Below, piece by piece: positions 16,268 through 25,019 of a DNA stretch of 64,000 bases. The DNA lies in the NCBI RefSeq assembly GCF_004138165.1, contig NZ_RYFF01000017.1:49682-113681 (forward strand), read 5' to 3'. Numbering within the stretch: position 1 is the first letter of the stretch; each line of letters begins with the position of its first letter. This DNA comes from Candidatus Chloroploca sp. Khr17. GTDB lineage: Bacteria > Chloroflexota > Chloroflexia > Chloroflexales > Chloroflexaceae. The notes below the pieces were generated by a model that saw nothing but the letters and a program-made list of their open reading frames with translations, was not told where the DNA came from and ran no database searches. A program made the translations under genes and the position numbers.

Positions 16268-17190
16268 TTACTTCGACAGCACCCGCACCACAAGAGCCTA
16301 CAGAGCAGGCTGGCCCCCTCCCTATGCCGGATCGGCCCGCACGCAGGCCATGGCAAACGGATCTGCGGCGGTTGTGGCGCCACCGTGCGGCGCTGGTGGG
16401 GCTGCTGATCCTTGGGGCGATAACTATGGCGGCGCTGCTGGCACCCTATCTGGCCCCCTATCCTTACGATGCGCAGCACCTCGATTTCATCCGCGCCGCA
16501 CCGAGCGAGCGCTTTCTTCTGGGTACCGACAGCCTGGGCCGCGATCTGTTGAGCCGCCTGTTGTACGGGGCGCGCATCGCGTTGCTGGTCGCGCTGATCG
16601 TGGTTGTCATCGAGTTGGTGGTTGGGGTGCCCTTGGGGATACTGGCAGGCTACTTTGGTAGACGGCTTGATGTCGCCATCGCTATCTTGACCGACATTGT
16701 GTGGGCTTTCCCCCCGCTGGTTCTGGCGATGGCGGTGATCGCGACGGTGGGCGCCGGCCTGTTCCAGGCCGTGATCGCCATCGCGCTGGTCAGTTGGGTG
16801 CCCTTCGCCCGCGTGACCCGGGCGAAAGTCATGTCTATACGGCAGCGGGAATATGTGCTCGCCAGCATGGCTATGGGCAGCAGTCATGCCCATATTATAC
16901 GCCACCATATTCTACCCAATCTTCTTCCTACGCTGCTGGTTCTGGTCACGTTGACCTTGCCCAGCGCATTGTTGATGGCGGCGGCGCTCAGCTTTCTTGG
17001 CTTCGGCGTGCAACCGCCCACCCCCGAGTGGGGCTCTATGCTGAACGAGGGTCGCAATTATATGCAGGACGCGCCGTGGATCTCGACCTTTCCGGGGTTG
17101 GCGATCCTGCTGACCGCTATTGGCTTCAACCTCCTCAGCGATGGTATCCGCGACATATTCGATCCGAAACAAACATACAAAAACTTATGA
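16264..17190 (+). CDS. DppC/OppC-type ABC permease (second pair)
   Basis: A 308-residue permease. The chosen ATG at 16264 overlaps the previous stop by 4 bases and gives a cytoplasmic N-terminal tail before the first helix (HRAALVGLLILGAITM), as usual for DppC. The frame is open further upstream, but that region belongs to the preceding gene. Family marks are the FLLGTDSLGRDLLSRLLYGARI segment near 80-100, the EAA loop (AMGSSHAHIIRHHILPNL) and the end GDGIRDIFDPK-like LLSDGIRDIFDPK. Its stop overlaps the start of the second P-type ATPase by 4 bases (ATGA). Confidence 0.92.
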   Translation: MITSTAPAPQEPTEQAGPLPMPDRPARRPWQTDLRRLWRHRAALVGLLILGAITMAALLAPYLAPYPYDAQHLDFIRAAPSERFLLGTDSLGRDLLSRLLYGARIALLVALIVVVIELVVGVPLGILAGYFGRRLDVAIAILTDIVWAFPPLVLAMAVIATVGAGLFQAVIAIALVSWVPFARVTRAKVMSIRQREYVLASMAMGSSHAHIIRHHILPNLLPTLLVLVTLTLPSALLMAAALSFLGFGVQPPTPEWGSMLNEGRNYMQDAPWISTFPGLAILLTAIGFNLLSDGIRDIFDPKQTYKNL

Positions 17191-19601
17191 AACAACGCCA
17201 GAAAAACATTGGACGTGGTGTCTTCACCCTTGCTCCGCGTACCCTCTTGATCGGCCACTTAACCAACACCGATGGCCGATTCGCAGCCGCACCCCCCCGT
17301 GACCCATTTGCCTCTGACATGGCAAAAGTTGCTGCGAATTTTGGCGAAAAAACAAGTGATTTTGGCAAAACAATACAGTACGAAACTGCTGCTGCTTTCA
17401 CCAGGATGGATGCGTCCTTCCAAAAGCTCATCCGGGCACGTACTGGCCGCATCCACAGTCGCAATCTGGCTGTGGTGCTGGCCGACACGGAAGTCAAGGC
17501 CGTGAACCGCCCCAATGCCTTCACGGGCTTGCCGCAGACGGAGGTGCGACGCGAGGCGATCCGGCTGTGGGCTGCGTTCCACGCACGTCTGGAGATAGTC
17601 GATAATCACTATCAGCGCTGGGTGTATGACCATATTGACCCGCTTTTTGGCCGACGACGGCAGGCACAGCAGCGCGATTTGCTGGGCAACCGGGATCTGG
17701 ACTTAAGCCCACAGCAGAGGCAAGCCAACCATTCGCTGGCTATCGGTATGCTCGGCCTGGGGCTGGCGGGGCTCTCTAGTCTGCTGAGCATACCGGTGTG
17801 GATTTTCTCTAGTGCCATCGGGCTGTATCTCATGATCCCCTCAGCCAAGGTCGCCTATAAGCAGGCGGTGCATGATCGGAAATTCAGCTCCACGCACGTC
17901 GAGTTGATCTATTTTGCCGGCATGTGGTTCGGGGGCTATCTGGTCATTGGCGCGCTCGGTCTGATTATGATGACCTTTGCACGCAAGGTCAAAGTACTCA
18001 GCGAAGCCTACACCCAGGATCAACTGGCAGATATCTTTGGTAGACAGCCCCGCCAGGCCTGGATGCTGGTTGATGGCGTAGAGATCGAAGCCTCGCTTGA
18101 GCAGGTGCAGGTCGGCGATGTGCTCGTGATCGATGTGAGCCAGATGATCCCCGTGGATGGGGTGATTGTGGAAGGGGCGGCGTCGATTGATCAACATATG
18201 TTGACGGGCGAAGCACAGCCGGTGGAGTTGGGCGTTGGCGATAGCGTGCTGGCCGCCACCATCGTGCTGTCGGGGCGCATCCTGGTGCGCGTCGAGCGGG
18301 CCGGCACTGAAACCACGGCCGCCCAGATCAAGGAGATCCTCAACCGTACGACCCGCTATCGCTCCTCGATCGAAGAGCGAGCGGCGCAGCTTGCCGACCG
18401 CTCGCTTGTGCCGATGCTTATCGGCTCCGGCCTTGGCTTTATTGTAGGCGGCCCGGCCGCCGCTTTCGCCATCCTGGGCTGTAACTTCGTTATGAGTATG
18501 CTGGGCCTGGCGCCTTTGACGTTGCTGAATTTCCTCAACGACAGCTCGCGCCGGGGCATCCTGGTGAAGGATGGGGAGGCGCTGGAAAAACTGCGTAGCG
18601 TCGATACGATGGTCTTTGACAAGACCGGCACCCTCACTATCGAGCAACCTCACCTGATTGGGATTCATCTCTGCGCCGAGCTGGACGAGGAGGGCATCTT
18701 GCGGCTGGCCGCCGCCGCCGAACACCGGCAGGTTCATCCGATCGCCCGGGCCATCCTGGCTGCCGCCGACGAACGGCAGCTTCGCATCCCCAGGGTTGCC
18801 GACGCTCACTACGAAGTTGGCTACGGGATTAAGGTTCAGGTGATCGAAGCGTTCGCTGACCAACCGCATGCTCTCCCGGTGCGCGTCGGGAGCTGGCGTT
18901 TCATGGAACTGGAGGGAGTTAGTATTCCGGCGTCTATGCAAGCCTTGATTGCCCACTGTCAGGCGCAGGGCCACTCGCTGGTCTTTGTGGCCACGGATGC
19001 AGGGCTGGTGGGCGCGCTAGAGCTGCGCACGACTGTGCGGGCCGAGGCGCAACAGGTGATGGAGGCCTTGCGCCGCATGGGCAAGAAGCTCTACATCATC
19101 TCCGGCGATCAGGAGGCACCGACCCAGACCCTGGCTAGAGAGCTCGGCATGGATGGCTACTTCGCCAATACTCTGCCGCAACATAAGGCCGATCTGGTGA
19201 GCCAGCTTAAAGCGGAAGGGCGCTCGGTCTGCTTTATCGGCGATGGCATCAACGACGCGATTGCGCTGAAGAAAGCTGACGTGTCGATCTCGCTGCACGG
19301 GGCCACGACTGCTGCGACCGATACGGCCCAGGTGGTGCTGATGGACGCCCATCTTGAGCAGTTGATCACTCTTCTTGAGTTGGTAGACGAGCTCCACAAG
19401 AATCTGGAGCTAAACCTGCGCGTTGCTGGGGCGCTCAGCGTGGCCAGCGCCGGCGGCGTCCTCTTCTTTCACGCCGGCTTTGTGATTGTCGAGATCTTTT
19501 TCGCCGGACAATTCCTGACCGGTGTGAGCATTGCATCAATGCCGTTGCTCAAACAACCGGGCGACAAAAACCGATCGGCGGCGCGGTGGTTATCACGCTG
19601 A
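17187..19601 (+). CDS. P-type ATPase of P1B-like build lacking the CPC metal motif (second copy)
   Basis: An 804-residue P-type ATPase. The ATG at 17187 is chosen because it overlaps the permease stop (ATGA); upstream in-frame sequence belongs to the permease gene. It has TGEA near 340, the phosphorylated D478 in DKTGT, the P1B-type HP dipeptide (VHPIARAI) and GDGINDA near 690. Where metal pumps have CPC, the aligned helix reads GCNFVMSMLGLAP, again a single cysteine and a displaced proline. The ~180-residue N-terminus lacks CxxC and His-rich sites, and its LSPQQR segment aligns with RPEER/LSEER of the paralogues at 7146 and 6357. It is translationally coupled to an ABC permease, an unusual pairing that ties pump and importer functionally. 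Substrate unknown. Confidence 0.87.
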   Translation: MKQRQKNIGRGVFTLAPRTLLIGHLTNTDGRFAAAPPRDPFASDMAKVAANFGEKTSDFGKTIQYETAAAFTRMDASFQKLIRARTGRIHSRNLAVVLADTEVKAVNRPNAFTGLPQTEVRREAIRLWAAFHARLEIVDNHYQRWVYDHIDPLFGRRRQAQQRDLLGNRDLDLSPQQRQANHSLAIGMLGLGLAGLSSLLSIPVWIFSSAIGLYLMIPSAKVAYKQAVHDRKFSSTHVELIYFAGMWFGGYLVIGALGLIMMTFARKVKVLSEAYTQDQLADIFGRQPRQAWMLVDGVEIEASLEQVQVGDVLVIDVSQMIPVDGVIVEGAASIDQHMLTGEAQPVELGVGDSVLAATIVLSGRILVRVERAGTETTAAQIKEILNRTTRYRSSIEERAAQLADRSLVPMLIGSGLGFIVGGPAAAFAILGCNFVMSMLGLAPLTLLNFLNDSSRRGILVKDGEALEKLRSVDTMVFDKTGTLTIEQPHLIGIHLCAELDEEGILRLAAAAEHRQVHPIARAILAAADERQLRIPRVADAHYEVGYGIKVQVIEAFADQPHALPVRVGSWRFMELEGVSIPASMQALIAHCQAQGHSLVFVATDAGLVGALELRTTVRAEAQQVMEALRRMGKKLYIISGDQEAPTQTLARELGMDGYFANTLPQHKADLVSQLKAEGRSVCFIGDGINDAIALKKADVSISLHGATTAATDTAQVVLMDAHLEQLITLLELVDELHKNLELNLRVAGALSVASAGGVLFFHAGFVIVEIFFAGQFLTGVSIASMPLLKQPGDKNRSAARWLSR

Positions 19602-19659
19602 TTGACATTTTCAGTTCCAGTCTAGATCTCGCAATGATTAATGATAAGGAAGGGACACC

Positions 19660-21300
19660 ATGAGGCATTGGCAGTTCGCGATCATCTCTCTGCTCGTCCT
19701 GGGCGTATTGGTTTCCTGCGGTGCGCCTGCTACCTCCACCGCCCCGCCGACCCAGGCGCCTGAGGCCACAAACGCAGCGGCGGCGACCGCAGCCCCCACG
19801 GTTGCCGCACGAACCCGTCTGGTGGCTGCTGCCCCCCAATTACCCGATATTCTGGATGCCCACCAGAGCTACGATGGCGCCCAGTTGGATGTAGAACAGA
19901 TCGGTCAGACCCTCGTGCGGATCGACAGCGAAACCGGCGCATTGATCCCTGATCTGGCCGAAAGCTGGTCATTTTCAGACGATGGCACGGTGTTGACCAT
20001 CGTCCTACCGGAAGGTGCGGCGTTCTCGAACGGCGACCCGCTGGATGCCCAGGCGTTGAAAGATTCCTGGTTGCGCTACAAGGAGATCAGCCCCTTTGGT
20101 TCCGATCTGGAATCGTTGGCTGCGATCAATGTGGTAGACGCCACCACGGTTGAGGCCACCTTCACTGCCCCGCCGGCAGCGCTCTTTGCGGTGTTGGAGA
20201 CCGTCTATGGTGGCCCGTGGAATGTGGCCCTCGCCAGGCAAGTGGGCGATCCGGCGTTTGCGATCAACCCGATCGCCAGCGGCCCCCTTGTCGTCGCGGA
20301 GTTCACGCCTGGAAGTGACCTGTTGTTGGTGCGCAACGACAACTATCAGACCAATTTGCCCTTTGTCGAAAACAAAGGCCCTCTGCACCTGACGGAAGTG
20401 TACGTGCGCGCGATCCCCGAGGACACAACGTTGGCCGGCGAGCTGGAGACCGGTGCCGTTGATCTGATCATGAATGTGCCGGCCTCTGCCATCGAGCGCC
20501 TACGGGCCAACCCTGACATCCAGTTGTACGAGTTGGCCAGACCCGGCTACACCGGGCTCGTGATGAGCCATCAGCATCCCCTGTTTAGCGATCTGCGCGT
20601 CCGCCAGGCCATTGCCTACGCTATCGATCGCGAGGCGCTGTCCACCGTGCTGGGCGATGTTGCGGCACCGCAGTATGCCTTCATCAACCAGGCTATGATC
20701 GCCTACAGCCCCGAAGCCGAGGCGTATGCCCAGCAGCAATTTGCCTATGATCTCGCTGCGGCCAGGGCAACGCTGGCTGAGGCTGGCTGGGCCGATAGCA
20801 ACGGCGATGGGATTGTCGAAAAGGACGGGCAGCCCTTTGCGGTGGAGTTGCTGATCAGCGACGATTCGGTAGCAAATCTGGCCGCCCAGGTCCTCCAGAG
20901 CCAGCTGAAGGAGATCGGTATCGATCTCACGATCGTGGTGCAGGACGCGAAACTGGTGAACGAGACGCTCACCGCAGGCGACTTCGATCTGAGCTTCGAC
21001 GTCATCGGCTGGCGTGATCCCGATATCTTCGCCCTGGCCTTCGGTGCCCCATTCTGGAACTTTGCCAAGTATGACAATCCGGCCTCGCAGGCGCAACTGG
21101 AGGCCGCACGCCAGATCCTGAACCCGGCAGAGCGCAGCGCTGCCTATGCCGAACTACAGAAGATGTGGGTTGACGATGTCGTCGAAATTCCGCTCTGGCA
21201 AAACCGACGCTTCGTGGCTGCCCGCACCTGGGTCAAGGGGCTGATCGTGACCCCTACGACCGGTCAAGTGTTCTTGAATGATGTGATGATCGAGCCGTAA
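19660..21300 (+). CDS. Family-5 solute-binding lipoprotein (second)
   Basis: A 546-residue binding protein of the peptide/nickel family. It has a Sec-type signal with a lipobox (GVLVSCG), then a Pro/Thr/Ala-rich linker typical of lipoproteins anchored outside Gram-positive-like or Chloroflexota membranes. The mature part has AESWSFSDDGTVLTIVLPEGAAFSNGD-type family signatures near 105-130 and VRQAIAYAIDREAL near 313. AGGAAGGG precedes the ATG by 6 bases. It is only distantly similar to the first binding protein (9567), which supports a second substrate. It ends the transport island. Confidence 0.9.
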   Translation: MRHWQFAIISLLVLGVLVSCGAPATSTAPPTQAPEATNAAAATAAPTVAARTRLVAAAPQLPDILDAHQSYDGAQLDVEQIGQTLVRIDSETGALIPDLAESWSFSDDGTVLTIVLPEGAAFSNGDPLDAQALKDSWLRYKEISPFGSDLESLAAINVVDATTVEATFTAPPAALFAVLETVYGGPWNVALARQVGDPAFAINPIASGPLVVAEFTPGSDLLLVRNDNYQTNLPFVENKGPLHLTEVYVRAIPEDTTLAGELETGAVDLIMNVPASAIERLRANPDIQLYELARPGYTGLVMSHQHPLFSDLRVRQAIAYAIDREALSTVLGDVAAPQYAFINQAMIAYSPEAEAYAQQQFAYDLAAARATLAEAGWADSNGDGIVEKDGQPFAVELLISDDSVANLAAQVLQSQLKEIGIDLTIVVQDAKLVNETLTAGDFDLSFDVIGWRDPDIFALAFGAPFWNFAKYDNPASQAQLEAARQILNPAERSAAYAELQKMWVDDVVEIPLWQNRRFVAARTWVKGLIVTPTTGQVFLNDVMIEP

Positions 21301-21670
21301 GACCTGTTTCAAATCAGCTTGACAGTTTGCAGTAATGGGAGTGCCGACTTATGATCTTCCAGAAATGAATCCGGTCTAGCCCGCGCAGGCGGGCTTCGCT
21401 TCCCCGAGCCGAGGGCTTCAGCCCCACGGCATCGGGTTCAGAGCGGATCATTTGCTGAAAGACCATCGGTCGGCACTCCAAACGGTCAAGCAAGCATACC
21501 CCATATCCCTGAAAACTGGGGCGGGAGCGGTATGCACGAACCTCGCAATGAAGCCTTTCGCCCCCACCCCATCCCTCCCCCGCTGGGGGAGGGTGTCTGG
21601 CTCCTCACCCCGTTGGGAAGGGGGCTATGCCGTCCGTCAGCCCTTCTTTGCAACGTATTGCCGCTAGCCC
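21301..21670. other. Gene-free interval with dispersed repeats
   Basis: No gene is seen in these 370 bases. They hold an element with terminal inverted repeats (21338-21479), the perfect 9-bp hairpin CCCTCCCCC/GGGGGAGGG at 21573-21593, and GC-rich stretches at 21378-21435. The transport operon and the subtilase gene converge here. Confidence 0.7.
21338..21479. repeat. MITE-like element with 11-bp terminal inverted repeats
   Basis: The ends are GGAGTGCCGAC (21338-21348) and GTCGGCACTCC (21469-21479). The internal 29 bases at 21439-21467 recur in reverse complement at 24761-24789 with 26 of 29 identical, and GGAGTGCCGACTT recurs near 24566. No coding capacity is seen. Confidence 0.65.
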
Positions 21671-24439
21671 CTACCTGATCAACGGCAAGAACACAAAGGC
21701 CTCCTCGAGCGGCAGCGCAACCTGGACGCTGGTACCGACCTCTCTTTCCAGCGCTGGTTCGCCGAGCTCCAGCAGCAAGCTGCGCACTCCATAGAGGCTG
21801 AAACGGTCGAAGTTGAGCCGTAAGGTCGCCTCGCTTGCCTCGGGCGCAAAGGTGACGCTTGCGCGTGCCAGCACAAGGTTGCCCTGGCCGTCAGGTCGTT
21901 CACCAATGACTCGGTAGGCAAGGCTGACTGCTTCGGTGATGCCCTCGGTGCGTTGCAAGGTGGCTTCCATCGTCATCGTCGTGTCGGTGACGGTCAGCGC
22001 CGTGGTGCTGATGACCGCTGAATGCGTCGCGGTGATCAGCGCGCCACCAGTGAGCTCAAGCTGATATGGTCCACCTGGCACGTTGCTGGCGATGCTGAGC
22101 GTGCCGCTATAACTGGTGGCCCCGGTCACAACGGGCGTGATCTGGAGGGTACAATGTGCGCCTGGGGCGAGCGTGTCCGGCCAGGTCGCGGCACAACTCC
22201 CTCCCTCAAGACGGCTAAAGGTGTCGCTGATCGTCACGCTATTGATGACCAGCGGTGCCCGCCCCGGATTGGTGATCGTCACCAGTTGTGGCACAAAAGC
22301 CTCCCCAAAATGTAGCCACGTTGGCGTGTAGCCAAGCGCTGGAACAGCACCGCGCCCGCTCAACGCGATTGATGTGGGGGCATCCTTTGCATTGCTGCTG
22401 ATGGCAAGACTTCCGGTGTGGAGCCCGATCCGCGTTGGGCTGAAGACCAGGTCAACACTGCAACTTGAACCCTCGGCCAGATCCGCTGGGAAGAGCGTGG
22501 GGCAATCGCCGCCTTCCCGCTGGAACGCTCCGCTCACCGCGAGGCCCTGTAAGACGAGGGTGGCATTGCCACTATTCTGGATCTCGATCCGTCGTGAGGT
22601 GCTCGTCGTACCAACCTGTTGCTCCCCAAAGGCAAAACTCGCAGGTGTAACGGTGATCTCTGGCTCTACCGGCACATCTTCAATAACCACCATATGCTGC
22701 ATCGGCGCACTTGGGGTTGCCTGTGTGGTGCTTTGCAAGCCCAGGATCAGCGTCTCAGAGGGCTCTTGCCGCGTATCAGTGCGTGCCGCGACCACAATCT
22801 GTGTCTCGGTCGCGCCCGCCGGGAAGCTCGCCTGGGCTGGGTTCAGCGTATAATCGTCAGGTTGTGCCTCGCCTCCAATCGTCAGCGGAATGATGACCGG
22901 CTCGGCGGCAGGCAGGTTGAGCCTGAGCGTGACTGTCACGCTTGCGCCTTCGCGTGTACTACTCTGTTCGGTCGCAAAACTGACCCGTCGCATCTGGCGG
23001 GCGACCGCTTCGATGGCCTGACCAGCATTGATGATGCCTGCTCCGCAGTCCCCAATACATGTGCTGCCAGCAGGAAACGGTGTGACGGTGGCCTCAAGGA
23101 TCGTCCGCACCTCAGCAGGGGTCAACAGCGGGTTGAGCGAGAGCATCAGGCTGACAATGCCCGCGACGTGCGGGGTCGCCATGCTCGTACCCTGATAGAA
23201 CCCGTACGCATCCGCTTCGGGGCCGCGCCGCCCACTGTTGATCGTTGAATAGATCGCATTGTCATAGCGCAGATCTCCTCCAGGGGCCGCCAGCGTGATC
23301 AACTCGCCATAATTGCTATAACCAGCCCGATTACCTGACTGGGCGGTCGCAGCGACGCTGATCACCCCATTGCAACTTGCCGGGATCGTCTGACTGACGT
23401 TCCTATTTTCGTTGCCGGCTGCAACGACCACCACGACGCCGCGCTGCACCACCCGATCAATGATCTCCTGGATAAAGCTGTTGCACGTCCCGCCGCCACC
23501 CAGACTCATATTGACCACCTGAACCGGGTTGGGGTTCAACGGGAGGCCGACCACGGGTTCGCCGGCAGCCCACAAGAGCCCATCCAGCACATCAGAAATA
23601 TAGCCGCCGCACTTGCCGAGCGTGCGTACATGCACCATCGGTGAGACCCAGTTGACCCCAGCGGGGCCGCGATTATTGTTCGCTTGGGCACCGATGGTTC
23701 CCGCAACATGTGAGCCGTGCCAACTACTATCGCTCACTTCGCACCCTTCGAGTGGCCCCGAGGCTGCCTCGGCTTCGGTGACATAGTCACCCGGATCACT
23801 CGGGTCGGCATCACGTCCAGTGCCGTCGCCTGCGACAGCCTGGTCGTCAATGACATCATAGCCAGGGTTGCCTGGGATCTGGCGCCCCGCCAGATCTGTG
23901 TGGTTGAGCAGGATGCCCGTGTCAACAATGCCAATGACAATATTGGCACTGCCGGTTGTGACCGTCCACGCGGGGGGCAGGTTGGCTCCGTAATTGTTCG
24001 GCGTCACTGATTTGAAGGACCAGCCATACGCTTGATACCCCGGATCTTGTGGCTCGATCTGCGCAAAGATCCGCGTATCGGGAGCAACTGCTTCAACCTC
24101 TGCATCCTGAGCCAGTCGCTGGATCAGGCGATCGAAATTGGCTTGCGTCGTCACCCCGACCACGCCCAGGATATGGGTGGTGGCATCGAAGGGCCGCACA
24201 TACGTCAGGCTCGCCTGCACGCGTGTGCCCAAGGCATCAGTGAAGGTCGTGGGATCGGCGGCAAGCTGTGCCTGCACCCCGGCCTCGTCGCGCACGCGTA
24301 CGATGACTCGGTCGGTGAGCGGGTTTGACGTACCACTGCCCGACACGGTTGAAGCCGCTGGCACCGTGGTTGTTGAGGCAACGAGGGCGATACTCAAAAC
24401 AAAGAGCGTGAGGACGATCCGGTAGAAGGTGTGTTTCAT
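21671..24439 (-). CDS. Secreted subtilisin-like serine protease with C-terminal beta domains
   Basis: A 922-residue S8 family protease with a Sec signal peptide (residues 1-~29). Residues ~40-130 resemble an I9-type propeptide. The catalytic domain (~135-480) has D173 in IVDTGIL, H241 in SWHGSHVAG and S419 in GTSMATPHVAG, with the oxyanion asparagine in AAGNEN. A Calx-beta-like domain follows (~490-600), then two choice-of-anchor/ASPM-SPD2-Hydin-like immunoglobulin domains (~605-800) and a final beta-rich region. No LPXTG or transmembrane anchor is visible, so it is probably released or held through the C-terminal domains. A promoter with an extended -10 lies just upstream. Likely roles are extracellular proteolysis or surface processing. 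Confidence 0.92.
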   Translation of the reverse strand: MKHTFYRIVLTLFVLSIALVASTTTVPAASTVSGSGTSNPLTDRVIVRVRDEAGVQAQLAADPTTFTDALGTRVQASLTYVRPFDATTHILGVVGVTTQANFDRLIQRLAQDAEVEAVAPDTRIFAQIEPQDPGYQAYGWSFKSVTPNNYGANLPPAWTVTTGSANIVIGIVDTGILLNHTDLAGRQIPGNPGYDVIDDQAVAGDGTGRDADPSDPGDYVTEAEAASGPLEGCEVSDSSWHGSHVAGTIGAQANNNRGPAGVNWVSPMVHVRTLGKCGGYISDVLDGLLWAAGEPVVGLPLNPNPVQVVNMSLGGGGTCNSFIQEIIDRVVQRGVVVVVAAGNENRNVSQTIPASCNGVISVAATAQSGNRAGYSNYGELITLAAPGGDLRYDNAIYSTINSGRRGPEADAYGFYQGTSMATPHVAGIVSLMLSLNPLLTPAEVRTILEATVTPFPAGSTCIGDCGAGIINAGQAIEAVARQMRRVSFATEQSSTREGASVTVTLRLNLPAAEPVIIPLTIGGEAQPDDYTLNPAQASFPAGATETQIVVAARTDTRQEPSETLILGLQSTTQATPSAPMQHMVVIEDVPVEPEITVTPASFAFGEQQVGTTSTSRRIEIQNSGNATLVLQGLAVSGAFQREGGDCPTLFPADLAEGSSCSVDLVFSPTRIGLHTGSLAISSNAKDAPTSIALSGRGAVPALGYTPTWLHFGEAFVPQLVTITNPGRAPLVINSVTISDTFSRLEGGSCAATWPDTLAPGAHCTLQITPVVTGATSYSGTLSIASNVPGGPYQLELTGGALITATHSAVISTTALTVTDTTMTMEATLQRTEGITEAVSLAYRVIGERPDGQGNLVLARASVTFAPEASEATLRLNFDRFSLYGVRSLLLELGEPALEREVGTSVQVALPLEEAFVFLPLIR

Positions 24440-24486
24440 TGGAGTGGATTTCTATGCTGGCGCAAGTTGCTACTTTCTCTCTCGTT

Positions 24487-24515
24487 AGTATCGCATAGAA
24501 TGGCAACAACCGCAA
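24487..24515 (-). promoter_or_regulatory. Promoter of the subtilase gene
   Basis: On the minus strand: -35 TTGCGG, 17-base spacer, -10 GATACT with an upstream TG (extended -10). It lies 48-76 bases before the ATG. Confidence 0.45.
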
Positions 24516-24760
24516 GAATGTTCGGTGCTCTCGCTAGTGGTTTTTTAACATTAAATCGCGCATACCGGAGTGCCGACTTCAGTCGGCTTCTTGCTCAGAT
24601 GACTGATTAGTCTGTCAACGAAGTTTTCTGGTAGCGCCGCCGACCACGAAGAACACTCACGAATATACGAAGACCGGCTTGGTGACGCACGTATTCGTTT
24701 TTTCGTCGCCCACATTCGTGGACGGCTGAAGACGCCAGAAAACGTCGTTCCCAGACTACT

Positions 24761-24789
24761 GATGGTTTTTCAGTAAATAATCCGCTCTG
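24761..24789. repeat. 29-base repeat, reverse copy of 21439-21467
   Basis: 26 of 29 bases match the reverse complement of 21439-21467. All three differences are transitions. The two copies lie on opposite sides of the subtilase gene in opposite orientation. Confidence 0.8.
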
Positions 24790-24802
24790 CGTGGCACCGG
24801 CT

Positions 24803-24884
24803 GACCTCACAGGGCTAACAGACCTTGTGTGAGAGGCCGTCCCCCCAATGGGCAGGTGCGCCGGAACGAAAGACCTGTGAGGTC
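24803..24884. repeat. Dispersed inverted repeat (GACCTCACAGG family)
   Basis: GACCTCACAGG at 24803-24813 pairs with CCTGTGAGGTC at 24874-24884. It is the same core as at 9405-9460 and 44170-44202, with a longer and different interior. Confidence 0.75.
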
Positions 24885-24974
24885 TGGCCTATAGCGCCTA
24901 TATCGCGTATACCGGATGATGTACGGAAGGACGATAAGCCCGGCTGTTTGCCGCGGGTTCCCCACTGGTCAATG

Positions 24975-24983
24975 TGCTATACT
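24975..24983 (+). promoter_or_regulatory. Extended -10 promoter of mfd
   Basis: TG-C-TATACT is an extended -10 element placed 36 bases before the mfd ATG. No clear -35 was found, which is usual for this promoter class. Confidence 0.5.
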
Positions 24984-25019
24984 GACCGCATTGTTCTGAA
25001 CAGGATGCGGTAAGTTTGT

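Larger units (their letters stand above)
24516..25019. other. Gene-free interval rich in dispersed repeats
   Basis: No gene is seen in about 500 bases between the divergent subtilase and mfd genes. It holds a GGAGTGCCGACTT repeat with a local hairpin (~24566-24586), a 23-base repeat at 24608-24630 (also at 36933-36955 and, reversed, near 55181-55203), the 29-base repeat at 24761-24789, and the GACCTCACAGG palindrome at 24803-24884. Confidence 0.7.

Noticed and set aside
16701..17186. N-terminal extension of the second P-type ATPase frame
   Set aside because: This stretch is the other frame of the DppC-type permease gene. The ATGA overlap at 17187 gives a natural start.
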